64,000 nucleotides of DNA from Spirosoma foliorum (GCF_014117325.1 NZ_CP059732.1:3299001-3363000), one strand, 5' to 3'. Shown: positions 16,043 through 24,989, numbered from the stretch's first letter. Notes: a model not told the origin generated them from the letters alone. A program made the numbers and translations.

Positions 16043-18232
16043 CTACTTCACAAATAACAATTCTCGGTACTTGACTAGTGGCCAGTCTTCATCGTCCACG
16101 ACCTCTTCGAGCTTATCTACTTCATAGCGGATTAGGTCAAAATGATCTTTTACTTCGGTGGCGTAGAGTTTAGCGCGTTCACCTGTATCAAGTACGTTAT
16201 TGGCCTTTTTACGTGACTCAATCATGGCTTCTACACCTTTCTTGATGACCATAACGCGCGTCGAAATTTCACGTAGAATATCCTTAATCGGTTCGGCTTC
16301 AGCTGTCATGCCCAGCTCGACCAGATTGCGGGCGGTTTCAGCCAGTTTATTCTGGTATTTTAGCGCGGTCGAAACGACATGGTTCATCGCTAAATCGCCC
16401 ATCACCCGCGACTCGATCTGTACATTTTTGATGTATTTCTCAAGTTCGATTTCGTAGCGCGATTCAACTTCAGCATGATTCATGATGCCTGTTCGCTCGA
16501 AAAGTGCCAGTGACTCGGGTTGCACAAAAATGCCTAGGGCATCTGGCGATGACTTAATGTTTGATAAGCCCCGGCGAGCTGCTTCCTCAACCCACTCGTC
16601 GGAGTAGCCGTTGCCCTCAAATAGAATTCGTTTGCTATTGGCGTAGTATTCTTTCAAAATATCGACAATGGCGAGTTCTTTCTTCTCTCCTTTCGCCAAT
16701 CGTGCATCCAAATCAAATTTGAACTTATTCAATTGATCAGCGACAATGGCATTCAAAACAGTCATTGTCGATGCCGAGTTGGCCGAACTACCCACCGCCC
16801 GAAACTCAAATTTGTTTCCCGTAAAGGCAAAAGGTGATGTTCGGTTCCGATCTGTATTATCACGCATCAGGCTGGGAATTCGATTCAATCCTAGTTTATA
16901 ATAGACATTGTCTCCTTTGTTAACCGTCACTTCCGACTTGGTTTCCAGGTCGTTAAGTGCTTGCGTTAAGGCTTCACCCAGGAAAATAGACACAATGGCG
17001 GGTGGCGCTTCATTAGCTCCAAGGCGGTGTTCGTTACCAGCCGATGCGATGCTAGCCCGAAGCAAATCTGCATTATCGTGTACAGCCTTCACTACGTTTA
17101 CCAGAAATGTCAGGAATCGCAGGCTTTCTTTGGGCTTGGTACTGGGAGCCAGCAAATTAACCCCCGTATTGGTTCCCATCGACCAGTTGTTATGCTTGCC
17201 ACTACCATTGACGCCTGCAAACGGTTTTTCGTGAAAGAGCACTTTCAGGTTGTGCTTCTCAGCGATCTTCTCCATTAAATCCATCAGGAGCGCATTATGA
17301 TCGACAGCCAGATTGACTTCCTCAAACGTTGGTGCCACCTCGAACTGACCGGGCGCTACTTCATTGTGGCGCGTACGGACAGGCATTCCCAATTTCATTG
17401 ACTCGAACTCAAAGTCCACCATGAAGGCATTGACGCGAGGAGGAATTGACCCAAAATAGTGATCTTCTAATTGCTGTCCACGGGCGGGTGCGTGCCCAAA
17501 TAACGTTCGGCCAGCTAGTACCAAATCAGGGCGTGCATAAAATAAAGCTCGGTCGACCACAAAGTATTCCTGCTCTGGTCCGAGGGTTGGCGTTACTTTC
17601 GTGATATTCCGGTCAAAGTACTGACAAACAGCCGTTGCCGCTTTATCCAGGGCATTGAGTGCTTTCAACAAAGGGGTCTTATAATCTAACGCTTCGCCGG
17701 TGTACGAGATAAAAACAGACGGGATACAGAGTGTTTTCCCACCCGCTCCGTTATCCATCAGGAAAGCGGGCGATGAGGGATCCCAGCCGGTATAGCCCCG
17801 CGCTTCGAAGGTATTTCGCAAGCCACCGTTCGGAAATGACGAAGCATCGGGTTCTTGTTGCACCAAGGCACTTCCTTTGAATTTCTCAACCGCTTTACCA
17901 TCGAAGGTAATATCGAAAAAAGCATCATGTTTTTCGGCGGTTTCGCCCGTTAACGGCTGAAACCAGTGCGTATAGTGAGTTGCTCCTTTCGATGTGGCCC
18001 ACGACTTCATAGCACTCGCTACTTCATCGGCAATTCCCCGATCGATCTGACCATTGGTATTGATTGCTTCGGTTACTTTCAGGTACGCTTCGGGCGAAAG
18101 CAGCGTCCGCATTACTTCATTATTAAACGTATAACTTCCAAAAAAATCGCCAACACGTTCAGTAGGAGCAGCTACCTGCATAGCCTGACGGTTTTGGGCA
18201 ATCTCAAGGGCTTTAAAACGGAAATTGGACAT
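16043..18232 (-). CDS. glnN: glutamine synthetase type III
   Basis: Forms glutamine from glutamate and ammonia at the cost of ATP. The 729-residue length and family segments such as GSYTFNNEVMRTLL, LRNTFEARGYTGWDPSSPAF, LGPEQEYFVVDRALF and PFAGVNGSGKHNNWSMGTN identify the large GSIII type common in Bacteroidota. The C-terminal helical extension of this type is present. It lies immediately downstream of glnII on the same strand, separated by a strong terminator and its own predicted promoter, so the two enzymes can be regulated independently. Confidence 0.96.
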   Translation of the reverse strand: MSNFRFKALEIAQNRQAMQVAAPTERVGDFFGSYTFNNEVMRTLLSPEAYLKVTEAINTNGQIDRGIADEVASAMKSWATSKGATHYTHWFQPLTGETAEKHDAFFDITFDGKAVEKFKGSALVQQEPDASSFPNGGLRNTFEARGYTGWDPSSPAFLMDNGAGGKTLCIPSVFISYTGEALDYKTPLLKALNALDKAATAVCQYFDRNITKVTPTLGPEQEYFVVDRALFYARPDLVLAGRTLFGHAPARGQQLEDHYFGSIPPRVNAFMVDFEFESMKLGMPVRTRHNEVAPGQFEVAPTFEEVNLAVDHNALLMDLMEKIAEKHNLKVLFHEKPFAGVNGSGKHNNWSMGTNTGVNLLAPSTKPKESLRFLTFLVNVVKAVHDNADLLRASIASAGNEHRLGANEAPPAIVSIFLGEALTQALNDLETKSEVTVNKGDNVYYKLGLNRIPSLMRDNTDRNRTSPFAFTGNKFEFRAVGSSANSASTMTVLNAIVADQLNKFKFDLDARLAKGEKKELAIVDILKEYYANSKRILFEGNGYSDEWVEEAARRGLSNIKSSPDALGIFVQPESLALFERTGIMNHAEVESRYEIELEKYIKNVQIESRVMGDLAMNHVVSTALKYQNKLAETARNLVELGMTAEAEPIKDILREISTRVMVIKKGVEAMIESRKKANNVLDTGERAKLYATEVKDHFDLIRYEVDKLEEVVDDEDWPLVKYRELLFVK

Positions 18233-18267
18233 TGACTAGTTAAAGGGTTTTAGGTTAAACTATTTGC

Positions 18268-18299
18268 CAAACTTACACGCCTTCACGACAGATTACAAT
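18268..18299 (-). promoter_or_regulatory. predicted glnN promoter (-33/-7)
   Basis: On the minus strand TAAGTTTG (18268-18275) fits the -7 consensus TAnnTTTG, and ATTG (18296-18299) lies 20 bases upstream, as expected for the Bacteroidota -33 box. The pair is about 36 bases before the glnN ATG and just past the glnII terminator. Confidence 0.5.
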
Positions 18300-18306
18300 G
18301 GATAAC

Positions 18307-18341
18307 AAAAAAAAGCCCGACCACTCACGCAGTCGGGCTTT
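18307..18341 (-). terminator. intrinsic terminator of glnII
   Basis: Ten-base stem AAAGCCCGAC/GTCGGGCTTT with a 10-base loop, followed on the minus strand by a run of about eight T residues. It lies about 20 bases past the glnII stop. Confidence 0.85.
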
Positions 18342-18361
18342 GTATAATCAGGTATGTTAGC

Positions 18362-19396
18362 TTATGCCGCTACCACATCAGCCGATTTAACGGTCTTGAT
18401 GATAACTGCAGCTACTTTGTATGGATCAGCAGCCGAGTTTGGACGACGGTCTTCTAACCAACCTTTCCAGCCGCGTTCTACCGTAGCAATTGGGATACGG
18501 ATCGAAGCACCACGGTCAGAGATACCGTACGAGAACTGATCGATAGACTGCGTTTCGTGTTTACCGGTCAAACGCAGGTGGTTATCAGCTCCGTACACAT
18601 CAATGTGTTCTTTGATAACTTCAGGTGTCTTACCGAACGATTCACAGATGGCTGCATAAACTTCTTTGCTACCCGATGTACGTAGTACTGAGTTTGAGAA
18701 GTTAGCGTGCATACCCGAACCATTCCAGTCGGTATCGCCCAGGGGTTTGCAATGCCAGTTGATTGAAATACCGTATTTTTCACCGATACGCTCCAGTAAG
18801 TAACGGGCAACCCAGATTTGATCACCAGCAGCTTTAGCGCCTTTCGCGAAGATCTGGAATTCCCACTGTCCGGTCGCTACTTCAGCATTGATACCTTCTA
18901 CGTTCAGGCCAGCGTCGAGGCAAACGTCAAGATGCTCTTCAATAATGTAACGGCCATACGCATTTTGTGCGCCTACCGAGCAATAATAAGGACCTTGTGG
19001 GCGAGTTGGGAAGCCTTCGGCTGGGAAGCCCAGTGGCTTATCAATTTTCATGTCCCACAGGAAGTACTCCTGTTCAAAACCAAACCAGAAATCGTTATCG
19101 TCGTCTTCAATCGTAGCACGACCATTAGTCACGTGAGGAGTACCATCAGCATTCAGTACTTCGCACATAACCAGATAACCGTTTTTGCGCTGTGGATCAG
19201 GGCAGATGAAAACTGGCTTCAGCAGACAGTCTGACTTACCACCTTCAGCCTGTTCGGTTGAAGATCCATCAAACGACCACATCGAGCAGTCTTCAAGGTT
19301 GCCTGAGAAATCGTCCTCAATTTTAGTTTTGGACCGTAGGCTTTGGGTGGGCTTGTAGCCATCGAGCCAAATGTACTCTAACTTCGATTTTGCCAT
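18362..19396 (-). CDS. glnII: glutamine synthetase type II (eukaryote-like)
   Basis: Second, unrelated-type glutamine synthetase. At 344 residues with YIWLDGYKPTQSLRSKT, WSFDGSSTEQAEG, GFEQEYFLWD and NWHCKPLGDTDWNGSGMH it belongs to the short GSII family of eukaryotes and some bacteria. The beta-grasp domain occupies about residues 5-85 and the catalytic domain the rest. GSII is not adenylylated, so control is probably at transcription. A candidate -7 box lies 50 bases upstream, and the gene has its own terminator before glnN. Confidence 0.95.
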   Translation of the reverse strand: MAKSKLEYIWLDGYKPTQSLRSKTKIEDDFSGNLEDCSMWSFDGSSTEQAEGGKSDCLLKPVFICPDPQRKNGYLVMCEVLNADGTPHVTNGRATIEDDDNDFWFGFEQEYFLWDMKIDKPLGFPAEGFPTRPQGPYYCSVGAQNAYGRYIIEEHLDVCLDAGLNVEGINAEVATGQWEFQIFAKGAKAAGDQIWVARYLLERIGEKYGISINWHCKPLGDTDWNGSGMHANFSNSVLRTSGSKEVYAAICESFGKTPEVIKEHIDVYGADNHLRLTGKHETQSIDQFSYGISDRGASIRIPIATVERGWKGWLEDRRPNSAADPYKVAAVIIKTVKSADVVAA

Positions 19397-19445
19397 GATG
19401 TACAGTGGATTATTTTGAATAGGGGTTTCTTCACTAGACTTTCGG

Positions 19446-19453
19446 CAAATATA
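19446..19453 (-). promoter_or_regulatory. putative -7 element of the glnII promoter
   Basis: TATATTTG on the minus strand matches TAnnTTTG, about 50 bases before the glnII ATG. A -33 box at correct spacing is not evident. Confidence 0.35.
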
Positions 19454-19681
19454 ATACGGCTTTACAATAAAATATAAAGGCCAAGAACCCCTATAACCAT
19501 ACTTTTTACTGTTTTTCAGGAAATATTATAATTTTAATTCGCCCAATCCTATAAAATACAACATTCGGGCAAAAAATTTATCACTTTATAATTTTAAGCG
19601 TCTATTAATAAAAAAGTGTATAGAAGCAGTTAGTACCTTTAAAAACAGGGCTGATTCCCTGAAAAACAGGCGTTTTTACAA

Positions 19682-19727
19682 AAAATAGCCTTTTACCAGA
19701 ATTAGTCTTCTGACAAAAGGCTATTTT
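19682..19727 (-). terminator. terminator of the marC-like gene
   Basis: Nineteen-base stem with a few mismatches (AAAATAGCCTTTT against AAAAGGCTATTTT at its core) about 45 bases past the marC stop, followed by T-rich sequence on the minus strand. Confidence 0.7.
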
Positions 19728-19769
19728 GAATTCCTGTATGAACACAAACTGAACGTCCTGATTATAGAA

Positions 19770-20345
19770 TCAGAAATCAGCAATCAAATTCGTTTTGAAT
19801 AACTTAATAGCAATAGCTAGTAGAATGATTCCAAATATTTTACGGAGTACATCCAGCCCACCCTGTCCGAGACGGGTTTCTAGCCAGCCCGATGATTTCA
19901 GAACTACGTAAATCAGGATCAGGTTTAAAATAATCCCGATAATTATATTGAGTGTCTGGTATTCAGCCCGTAACGAAATGATGGTTGTCAGCGTACCAGC
20001 CCCGGCTATTAACGGAAACGCAATCGGTACAATGTGGGTGGCACCACCCGAAGCTATTTCTGATTTGAAAATGGTTCGTCCCAGAATCATCTCCAGACCG
20101 ATCAGGAAAATTATCAACGCCCCTGCCACGGCAAACGACGCGACATCGACCCCGAATAGTTTCAGAATTTCTTCCCCAACAAACAGAAACGAAATCATTA
20201 ACACCCCCGAAGCAAACGTAGCCTGCTCCGATTCTATTTTCCCCGTCTTTTTACGAAGGTCAATCAATACCGGCAACGACCCAACGATGTCAATTACCGA
20301 GAATAATATGAGTGTAACGGAAATAACTTCCCTGATGCTGAACAT
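19770..20345 (-). CDS. MarC-family integral membrane protein
   Basis: Six-helix inner-membrane protein of the MarC/UPF0056 family. FSVIDIVGSLPVLIDL near the N terminus and HIVPIAFPLIAGAGTLTTI in the middle are the duplicated family signatures. At 191 residues it has the usual length. The function of the family is unsettled; the early link to multiple antibiotic resistance was not upheld, and a transport role is assumed. It is flanked by its own terminator and, upstream, by the 36-bp inverted repeat. Confidence 0.88.
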   Translation of the reverse strand: MFSIREVISVTLILFSVIDIVGSLPVLIDLRKKTGKIESEQATFASGVLMISFLFVGEEILKLFGVDVASFAVAGALIIFLIGLEMILGRTIFKSEIASGGATHIVPIAFPLIAGAGTLTTIISLRAEYQTLNIIIGIILNLILIYVVLKSSGWLETRLGQGGLDVLRKIFGIILLAIAIKLFKTNLIADF

Positions 20346-20365
20346 AACGATAAATTGATCACAAT

Positions 20366-20458
20366 GTAACGTGGACGGAAGTCCGCGTAGCCGAAGGCTA
20401 ATTATGTTTTATACTTTACCAGTTAGCCTTCGGCTACGCGGACTTCCGTCCACGTTAC
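20366..20458. repeat. 36-bp perfect inverted repeat with nested palindromes
   Basis: Arms 20366-20401 and 20423-20458 are perfect reverse complements with a 21-base loop. Each arm contains two smaller palindromes, GGACGGAAGTCC and AGCCGAAGGCT, so several alternative hairpins are possible. The stop codon of the downstream aminotransferase (20455-20457) lies inside the right arm. Confidence 0.9.
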
Positions 20459-21477
20459 TTATATGACTCCAGAAACTTTTTCAAAGTTCCAATCTCTTCA
20501 TCAGAAATAGCCGGAAAATTAGCAATACGGAAGGTTGTATTTTTCCAGTCGCCATACCCATTTCCGAGAGTTATACCCGCCTGCTGAGCGGCAGCTTTAA
20601 TAGCCTTTATCGCAGCTTCAGAACCTTCTACGGCAATCACTGTATCTGAACGAGTAGCAGGATCATTGATCAATAGCTTGAAAGCTGGTGAATCAAGGGT
20701 CAAGCTGGCCTCTTCAAAAAAGGCGTACCAATCGGCGGCCCGTTTTTTTGTCAGGGTATTGACTATGGCAATCGGCTGCACCTGTTGTAGAACGCGCATC
20801 AGCATATAAATGCCCAACCCATTCGGGGTATACGGCGTCTGAAACTTCGAAAAATTTTCGTGGATAAATAACAGACTGTTATAGTGGTTATTCTCGCCAA
20901 TTTCCTCGGCTCGTTTGAGCGCAGCTGGCGAATACACCAATACGGCTAAGCCTGCTGGAAGTCCGAAACATTTCTGTACAGACGCAAACCAAACATCGGC
21001 CAGCGTCCAGTCAAAAGCAATGCCCGCCATCGACGAAACCGCATCGACCGCAATCAGCGAAGAGAAATCCCGCCTGAACTGGGCCAGCGTTTCCATCGTC
21101 ACCTGTGTGCCATTGGACGTTTCGTTTTGAACGATACACAATACATCGGCTTCATTTAGGTTGGTAGGGGGCTTGATTCGATATGCATACTCAGCCCATT
21201 TTTTCCCAAAGGCCCCACTATACGGATGTAAGCTCGTTTCGGCAGTCAGCGACTGAGCCACAATTTCCCAGCATTCCGTCGCCGACGAAACCAAGGCAAT
21301 GTGGTAATCGGCCGGAATATCGAGCTTTTCGTGAAGTAGCTGCACCGTCTCTTTCACGATATCCATAAAGCCTGCACTTCGGTGATTAAGGCTCACAATG
21401 CCCTGTTGTATTGCTTCGGCAGCATACTCAGCTACCTGCGGATAAACTTTCGATGGGCCAGGATAGAAGGTGATCAT
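20455..21477 (-). CDS. class V aminotransferase, phosphoserine aminotransferase-like
   Basis: PLP-dependent fold type I enzyme. FYPGPSKVYPQVAEY at the N terminus and NHRSAGFMDIV are typical of the SerC/alanine-glyoxylate group. The PLP lysine is in SVQKCFGLPAGLAVL, and the cofactor-binding aspartate in AVDAVSSMAGI. At 340 residues it is shorter than classical SerC (about 360). It could make phosphoserine or act on another amino or keto acid; no serA or serB gene is nearby to decide. Confidence 0.82.
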   Translation of the reverse strand: MITFYPGPSKVYPQVAEYAAEAIQQGIVSLNHRSAGFMDIVKETVQLLHEKLDIPADYHIALVSSATECWEIVAQSLTAETSLHPYSGAFGKKWAEYAYRIKPPTNLNEADVLCIVQNETSNGTQVTMETLAQFRRDFSSLIAVDAVSSMAGIAFDWTLADVWFASVQKCFGLPAGLAVLVYSPAALKRAEEIGENNHYNSLLFIHENFSKFQTPYTPNGLGIYMLMRVLQQVQPIAIVNTLTKKRAADWYAFFEEASLTLDSPAFKLLINDPATRSDTVIAVEGSEAAIKAIKAAAQQAGITLGNGYGDWKNTTFRIANFPAISDEEIGTLKKFLESYK

Positions 21478-21478
21478 T

Positions 21479-21557
21479 TATGATGTATGATGTATGATGT
21501 ATGATGTATGATGTATGATTTGCAAAAAATATATCCTATATCCTACTTCATACATCC
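21479..21557. repeat. heptad tandem/inverted repeat (TGATGTA)
   Basis: Five exact tandem copies of TGATGTA at 21481-21515 run into a degenerate sixth. The facing arm at 21531-21557, read in reverse complement, is also heptameric (GGATGTA, TGAAGTA). It fills the gap between the aminotransferase start and the aroQ stop, and the aroQ stop codon lies within the right arm. Confidence 0.9.
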
Positions 21558-21970
21558 ATTAAATACCTCACCGCCATTTCATACCCCATCAACCCCAAAC
21601 CCACAACAACGCCTTTGCATTTTGCAGAAAGGTAACTGTGATGCCGGAACGACTCACGAGCGTGAACGTTCGAGATATGCACCTCTACAGCTGGGGCTGT
21701 TACTGCCGACAGAGCATCCGCAATGGCAATAGACGTATGCGTATAAGCGCCTGCATTGATCACGATTCCATCGATGTCGAAACCTAATTCGTGGATTTTA
21801 TCAATCAGTTCGCCTTCGTGATTCGACTGAAAATAGCGAAGTTGCACCTCCGGAAACTTCGCTTCGAGGGTTTCCAGGTACTCAACGAAAGATCGGTTAC
21901 CATAAATAGTTGGCTCACGCTTACCCAATAGGTTAAGGTTGGGGCCGTTGATAATGAGAATTTGTTTCAT
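21548..21970 (-). CDS. aroQ: 3-dehydroquinate dehydratase, type II
   Basis: Third step of the shikimate pathway, converting 3-dehydroquinate to 3-dehydroshikimate. IINGPNLNLLGKREPTIYG is the type II signature. The catalytic Arg and Tyr are in GKREPTIYG, and the conserved histidines in INAGAYTHTSIAI and EVHISNVHARESFRHHS. The 140-residue length is standard. It is divergent from xerD, with a heptad inverted repeat between them. Confidence 0.96.
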   Translation of the reverse strand: MKQILIINGPNLNLLGKREPTIYGNRSFVEYLETLEAKFPEVQLRYFQSNHEGELIDKIHELGFDIDGIVINAGAYTHTSIAIADALSAVTAPAVEVHISNVHARESFRHHSYLSAKCKGVVVGLGLMGYEMAVRYLMDV

Positions 21971-21976
21971 GTACTT

Positions 21977-22060
21977 GATTTACGAGTTGCGACTTACGAG
22001 GTACGATATTTACTAATTCGGAGCTCTACATCGTAACTCGTACTTCGTAAATCGTAAATC
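21977..22060. repeat. heptad inverted repeat (GANNTAC words)
   Basis: Left arm 21977-22012 and right arm 22027-22060 are near-complementary and composed of heptamers such as GATTTAC and GAGGTAC. The repeat occupies the whole divergent promoter region of aroQ and xerD, so it may affect both. Confidence 0.88.
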
Positions 22061-22065
22061 TATCT

Positions 22066-22986
22066 GTGTGGCAAAGTTATATAAACGCCTTTAAGAACTA
22101 CCTCAAACTCGAACGGTCATTAGCCGAAAACTCAGTGGAAGCGTATCTGCACGACGCCGAGAAACTCCATGAGTACATTCTGCTGACTGATCCGGCCAGA
22201 ACACCTATGCAGGTGACGGAAAAAGAGTTGATGAATTTCCTGAAATATCTTGGCGAATTAGGGCTAACGGCTCATAGTCAGGCCCGGATGCTATCGGGAA
22301 TCAAGTCGTTTTTCAAGTACCTGCTGCTCGAAAATTTGATTGATCGCGATCCAACGCAAATGTTAGAAGCGCCTAAGTTAGGGCGCAAGCTTCCGGATAC
22401 ACTCAGTTTCCCCGAAATTGAAGATATGCTGGCTGCTATTGACTTGTCGACTCCTGGTGGAACCCGCGATCGAGCTATGCTCGAAGTTCTCTACAGTTCG
22501 GGTTTACGGGTAACGGAGCTACTCAACCTGCGCCTGACAAACTGCTTTTTTACCGAAGGCTTTGTGCGCGTTCTAGGCAAAGGCGACAAAGTTCGGCTGG
22601 TACCAATCGGCGAGGACGCCATGCATTACACCCGCATATATGTCGAGCATGTGCGTACTCAACTGGAGGTTCAAAAGGGCGACGAAGACACCATTTTTTT
22701 GAATCTACGGGGTAAACAACTATCGCGGATTACGGTCTTTACAACCATCAAAAAGCTGGCAGAGGAAGTGGGGATCAGAAAAACGATCAGCCCACACACC
22801 TTCCGACACTCTTTTGCCACGCACCTGATTGAAGGTGGTGCCGACCTGCGAGCCGTCCAGCAAATGCTTGGCCATGAGTCAATTACCACCACCGAAATTT
22901 ATACCCACCTCGACCGGGATTATTTGCAGCAAACGCTTAAGGAGTATCACCCTCGCAGTCGGAACCGGGATTTCAACAAGATTTAA
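22066..22986 (+). CDS. xerD: site-specific tyrosine recombinase XerC/XerD family
   Basis: Chromosome-dimer-resolving recombinase acting at dif. The N-terminal SAM-like core-binding domain covers about residues 1-95. The catalytic domain has the full set: Arg148 (SGLRVTEL), Lys172 (GKGDKVR), His244 and Arg247 (HTFRHSF), His270 (LGHESITTTE) and the nucleophile Tyr279 (IYTHL). The start is GTG at 22066. The length of 306 residues is normal. The intact catalytic set and the lack of flanking att repeats argue for a housekeeping enzyme rather than a phage integrase. Its stop codon lies inside an inverted repeat. Confidence 0.93.
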   Translation: MWQSYINAFKNYLKLERSLAENSVEAYLHDAEKLHEYILLTDPARTPMQVTEKELMNFLKYLGELGLTAHSQARMLSGIKSFFKYLLLENLIDRDPTQMLEAPKLGRKLPDTLSFPEIEDMLAAIDLSTPGGTRDRAMLEVLYSSGLRVTELLNLRLTNCFFTEGFVRVLGKGDKVRLVPIGEDAMHYTRIYVEHVRTQLEVQKGDEDTIFLNLRGKQLSRITVFTTIKKLAEEVGIRKTISPHTFRHSFATHLIEGGADLRAVQQMLGHESITTTEIYTHLDRDYLQQTLKEYHPRSRNRDFNKI

Positions 22987-23055
22987 AAGATTCACAAGAT
23001 TGATAATTGAGAATAAAAATCAAGAAAATCCTTTAAATCTTGTTAAAATCCCGGT
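22964..23055. repeat. 24-bp inverted repeat overlapping the xerD 3' end, nonamer words
   Basis: Arms 22964-22987 and 23032-23055 match with one mismatch. The left arm begins inside xerD coding sequence and includes its TAA. Nine-base words such as AAGATTTAA and AAGATTCAC follow one another in the loop-side part. It may double as the xerD terminator. Confidence 0.82.
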
Positions 23056-23056
23056 C

Positions 23057-23092
23057 AAAAAAAGTCCCCGCTGTCGAAGCCGACGGCGGGGA
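23057..23092 (-). terminator. intrinsic terminator of the 23.2 kb hypothetical gene
   Basis: GC-rich 12-base stem (TCCCCGCCGTCG with one G-T pair) and short loop, followed on the minus strand by seven T residues. It lies about 70 bases past the stop of the minus-strand gene. Confidence 0.8.
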
Positions 23093-23163
23093 ACCCCCAA
23101 TCTAACTAACCCAAAACTATATGAAACATTGAAACTACTTTTCTCAACTTACGCGTCAGCAAA

Positions 23164-23700
23164 CTAGGCCTCAGCGGTGGCTTTCTCACCCACGAACTGT
23201 TGGTGCTGATTTTTAAATAGCAGGTTGAACGAAGTCAGGCTACCGTAAATCCGGGTGATATATTGTTGAATGTTTATCTTCTCTTCATCATCGAGCTGGC
23301 TGGCATTTACCCGTTGTTCGAGTACTCGTAGCCGATCCCTTACCATTACTATTTTATGAAAGAAAGCATCGATTGGCATTTCTTTCGGTGCCAAATCAGT
23401 CCGGCCGGGTTTCATGATCAGCTTCCCTCCTTTCCATTTATCGCCGAGTGGTACCAGTTCAGTTTGATCGACCCACTTCTGGAGGACTCGCGTGAGCGCC
23501 TGCTCAACATCAAACAAGCTTACCAGATCACCATCCGGTTCAAGCGCTTCGATAATGGTCAGGGGCGCATCGAATTTGATTATCTTCACGCCATGCTCGA
23601 GAAATGTAATGGTGTGTCCACTGGCTTTCAGATTAATAATTACGCCATCACCAAACTCAGCATGACGCACGCGGGAACCAATGCCCAATAGGGTATTCAT
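23164..23700 (-). CDS. hypothetical protein with N-terminal Tudor/SH3-like segment
   Basis: I cannot assign a function. The first 40 residues (GIGSRVRHAEFGDGVIINL) resemble the small beta-barrel found at the C terminus of UvrD/PcrA helicases and in CarD-like proteins, where it contacts RNA polymerase. The rest is mixed helix and strand, with a basic patch near residues 83-97 and a long C-terminal helix. It has 178 residues and no membrane span. It is probably a conserved cytoplasmic Bacteroidota protein. Its own terminator indicates an independent unit. Confidence 0.72.
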   Translation of the reverse strand: MNTLLGIGSRVRHAEFGDGVIINLKASGHTITFLEHGVKIIKFDAPLTIIEALEPDGDLVSLFDVEQALTRVLQKWVDQTELVPLGDKWKGGKLIMKPGRTDLAPKEMPIDAFFHKIVMVRDRLRVLEQRVNASQLDDEEKINIQQYITRIYGSLTSFNLLFKNQHQQFVGEKATAEA

Positions 23701-23792
23701 AAAAATGGTACTGTTTACGTTTCAGGATATTCTAAACAAACCCCGTGCCAGAATAGCCTTTCATCATATAACTACTTCATCCCAGACAACTT

Positions 23793-24989
23793 ATGCCTGT
23801 TGCAGACCCCAATCCTCTTTTTTGTCAAAAAGATCAATTTAATTTACCAGAGACTATTCACTATCTGAACTGTGCTACCCGAGCACCCTTCAGCAAAGCA
23901 GTCGTACAAGCTGGTCATTCAGCCCTCAGCCAGCAGGCAAATCCCTTCGGATTACGACCAGATGATTTTTTCAGTGGAGCCATTCGAGTTCGGGAACAGT
24001 TCTCGACGCTTATCAATAGTGATGATCCAGATCGGATTGCGGTCGTACCTTCTGTGTCCTATGGCATGGCCGTAGTAGCTCGTAATCTGGCTTTTAAACA
24101 AGGAGTTCAAGCCGGGCAGAAAATTGTACTTATTGGAGATGAGTTTCCGAGTGATGTATATGCCTGGAACCGTGTTAGTACCGAATTGGGCCTGACAATC
24201 ACGACAGTTGGCATGCCTACCGAATTTCCCAAGGGAGCCATCTGGAATGAACGACTACTGGACGCTATCGATAGCGGTACCGCTTTAGTCGTTGTGCCAC
24301 CCGTCCATTGGATGTACGGCATTCGATTTGATCTGGAAGCGATTGGTAAGCGAGTCCGCGAAGTAGGAGCCTGGTTGGTAATTGATGGAACTCAGGCGAT
24401 TGGTGCACTTCCTTTTGATCTGGCTACCGTTCAACCCGATGCGCTGGTTTGTGCTGGCTACAAATGGCTGATGGGTCCTTACTCCCTCGGATTGGCCTAT
24501 TTTGGTCCAGCTTTCGATGATGGCGTGCCGCTTGAAGAAGGCTGGATGAATCGGCTCGACAGCAACCAGTTTCATCGACTGATGGACTACCAGCCTCTCT
24601 ATCGTTCAAAAGCATATCGCTATAACGTAGGCGAGCATACGCATTTTCTTCAGATGCCAATGCTCGAAACGGCTCTATCACAGCTGATCGACTGGCAACC
24701 CACCCGTATTCAGGCCTATACCAAAGATCTTATGGCAAACGCCTGGTCGAAACTGGAAGAACTGGATTGCCGCTTAGAACCCGAGAATGGCAGCTCGGGG
24801 CGCAGCCACCACTTAGTTGGTTTATGGTTACCCGATCATGCCGATCCAATGGCTATTCAACAGGCCTTGCTCAACGAAAATGTATCGGTATCGGCCCGAG
24901 CACGCGTTTTACGTATCGCACCTCATCTGTACAACACGCCAGAGGATGTCGATGCGCTGGTAAGGGTTTTGCAGAGTGTGCTCACGTAG
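23793..24989 (+). CDS. class V aminotransferase, cysteine desulfurase-like
   Basis: PLP-dependent enzyme of the aminotransferase class V group. YLNCATRAPFSKAV at the N terminus, WLVIDGTQAIGALPFDL with the cofactor aspartate, and CAGYKWLMGPYSLGLAYF with the PLP lysine are clear. No active-site cysteine loop typical of NifS/IscS is visible at the C terminus. It is therefore unlikely to be a housekeeping desulfurase, and may act on selenocysteine, kynurenine-like or isopenicillin-epimerase-like substrates. 398 residues. Its TAG stop is part of the following inverted repeat. Confidence 0.85.
   Translation: MPVADPNPLFCQKDQFNLPETIHYLNCATRAPFSKAVVQAGHSALSQQANPFGLRPDDFFSGAIRVREQFSTLINSDDPDRIAVVPSVSYGMAVVARNLAFKQGVQAGQKIVLIGDEFPSDVYAWNRVSTELGLTITTVGMPTEFPKGAIWNERLLDAIDSGTALVVVPPVHWMYGIRFDLEAIGKRVREVGAWLVIDGTQAIGALPFDLATVQPDALVCAGYKWLMGPYSLGLAYFGPAFDDGVPLEEGWMNRLDSNQFHRLMDYQPLYRSKAYRYNVGEHTHFLQMPMLETALSQLIDWQPTRIQAYTKDLMANAWSKLEELDCRLEPENGSSGRSHHLVGLWLPDHADPMAIQQALLNENVSVSARARVLRIAPHLYNTPEDVDALVRVLQSVLT

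Larger units (their letters stand above)
19397..19769. other. AT-rich intergenic region between glnII and marC
   Basis: The only gap over 300 bases. It holds the presumed glnII promoter near 19446 and the marC terminator at 19682-19727. The rest is AT-rich with scattered poly-A/T and no open frame of note. I see no tRNA-like fold, and no conserved riboswitch motif that I could recognise by eye. Confidence 0.6.

Noticed and set aside
21481-21518. Tandem heptamers as a CRISPR array
   Set aside because: The units are 7 bases, directly adjacent with no spacers, and no cas gene is near.
22066-22986. xerD as an integrase of a genomic island
   Set aside because: No flanking direct repeats, tRNA gene or phage genes, and the size and motifs fit the housekeeping recombinase.
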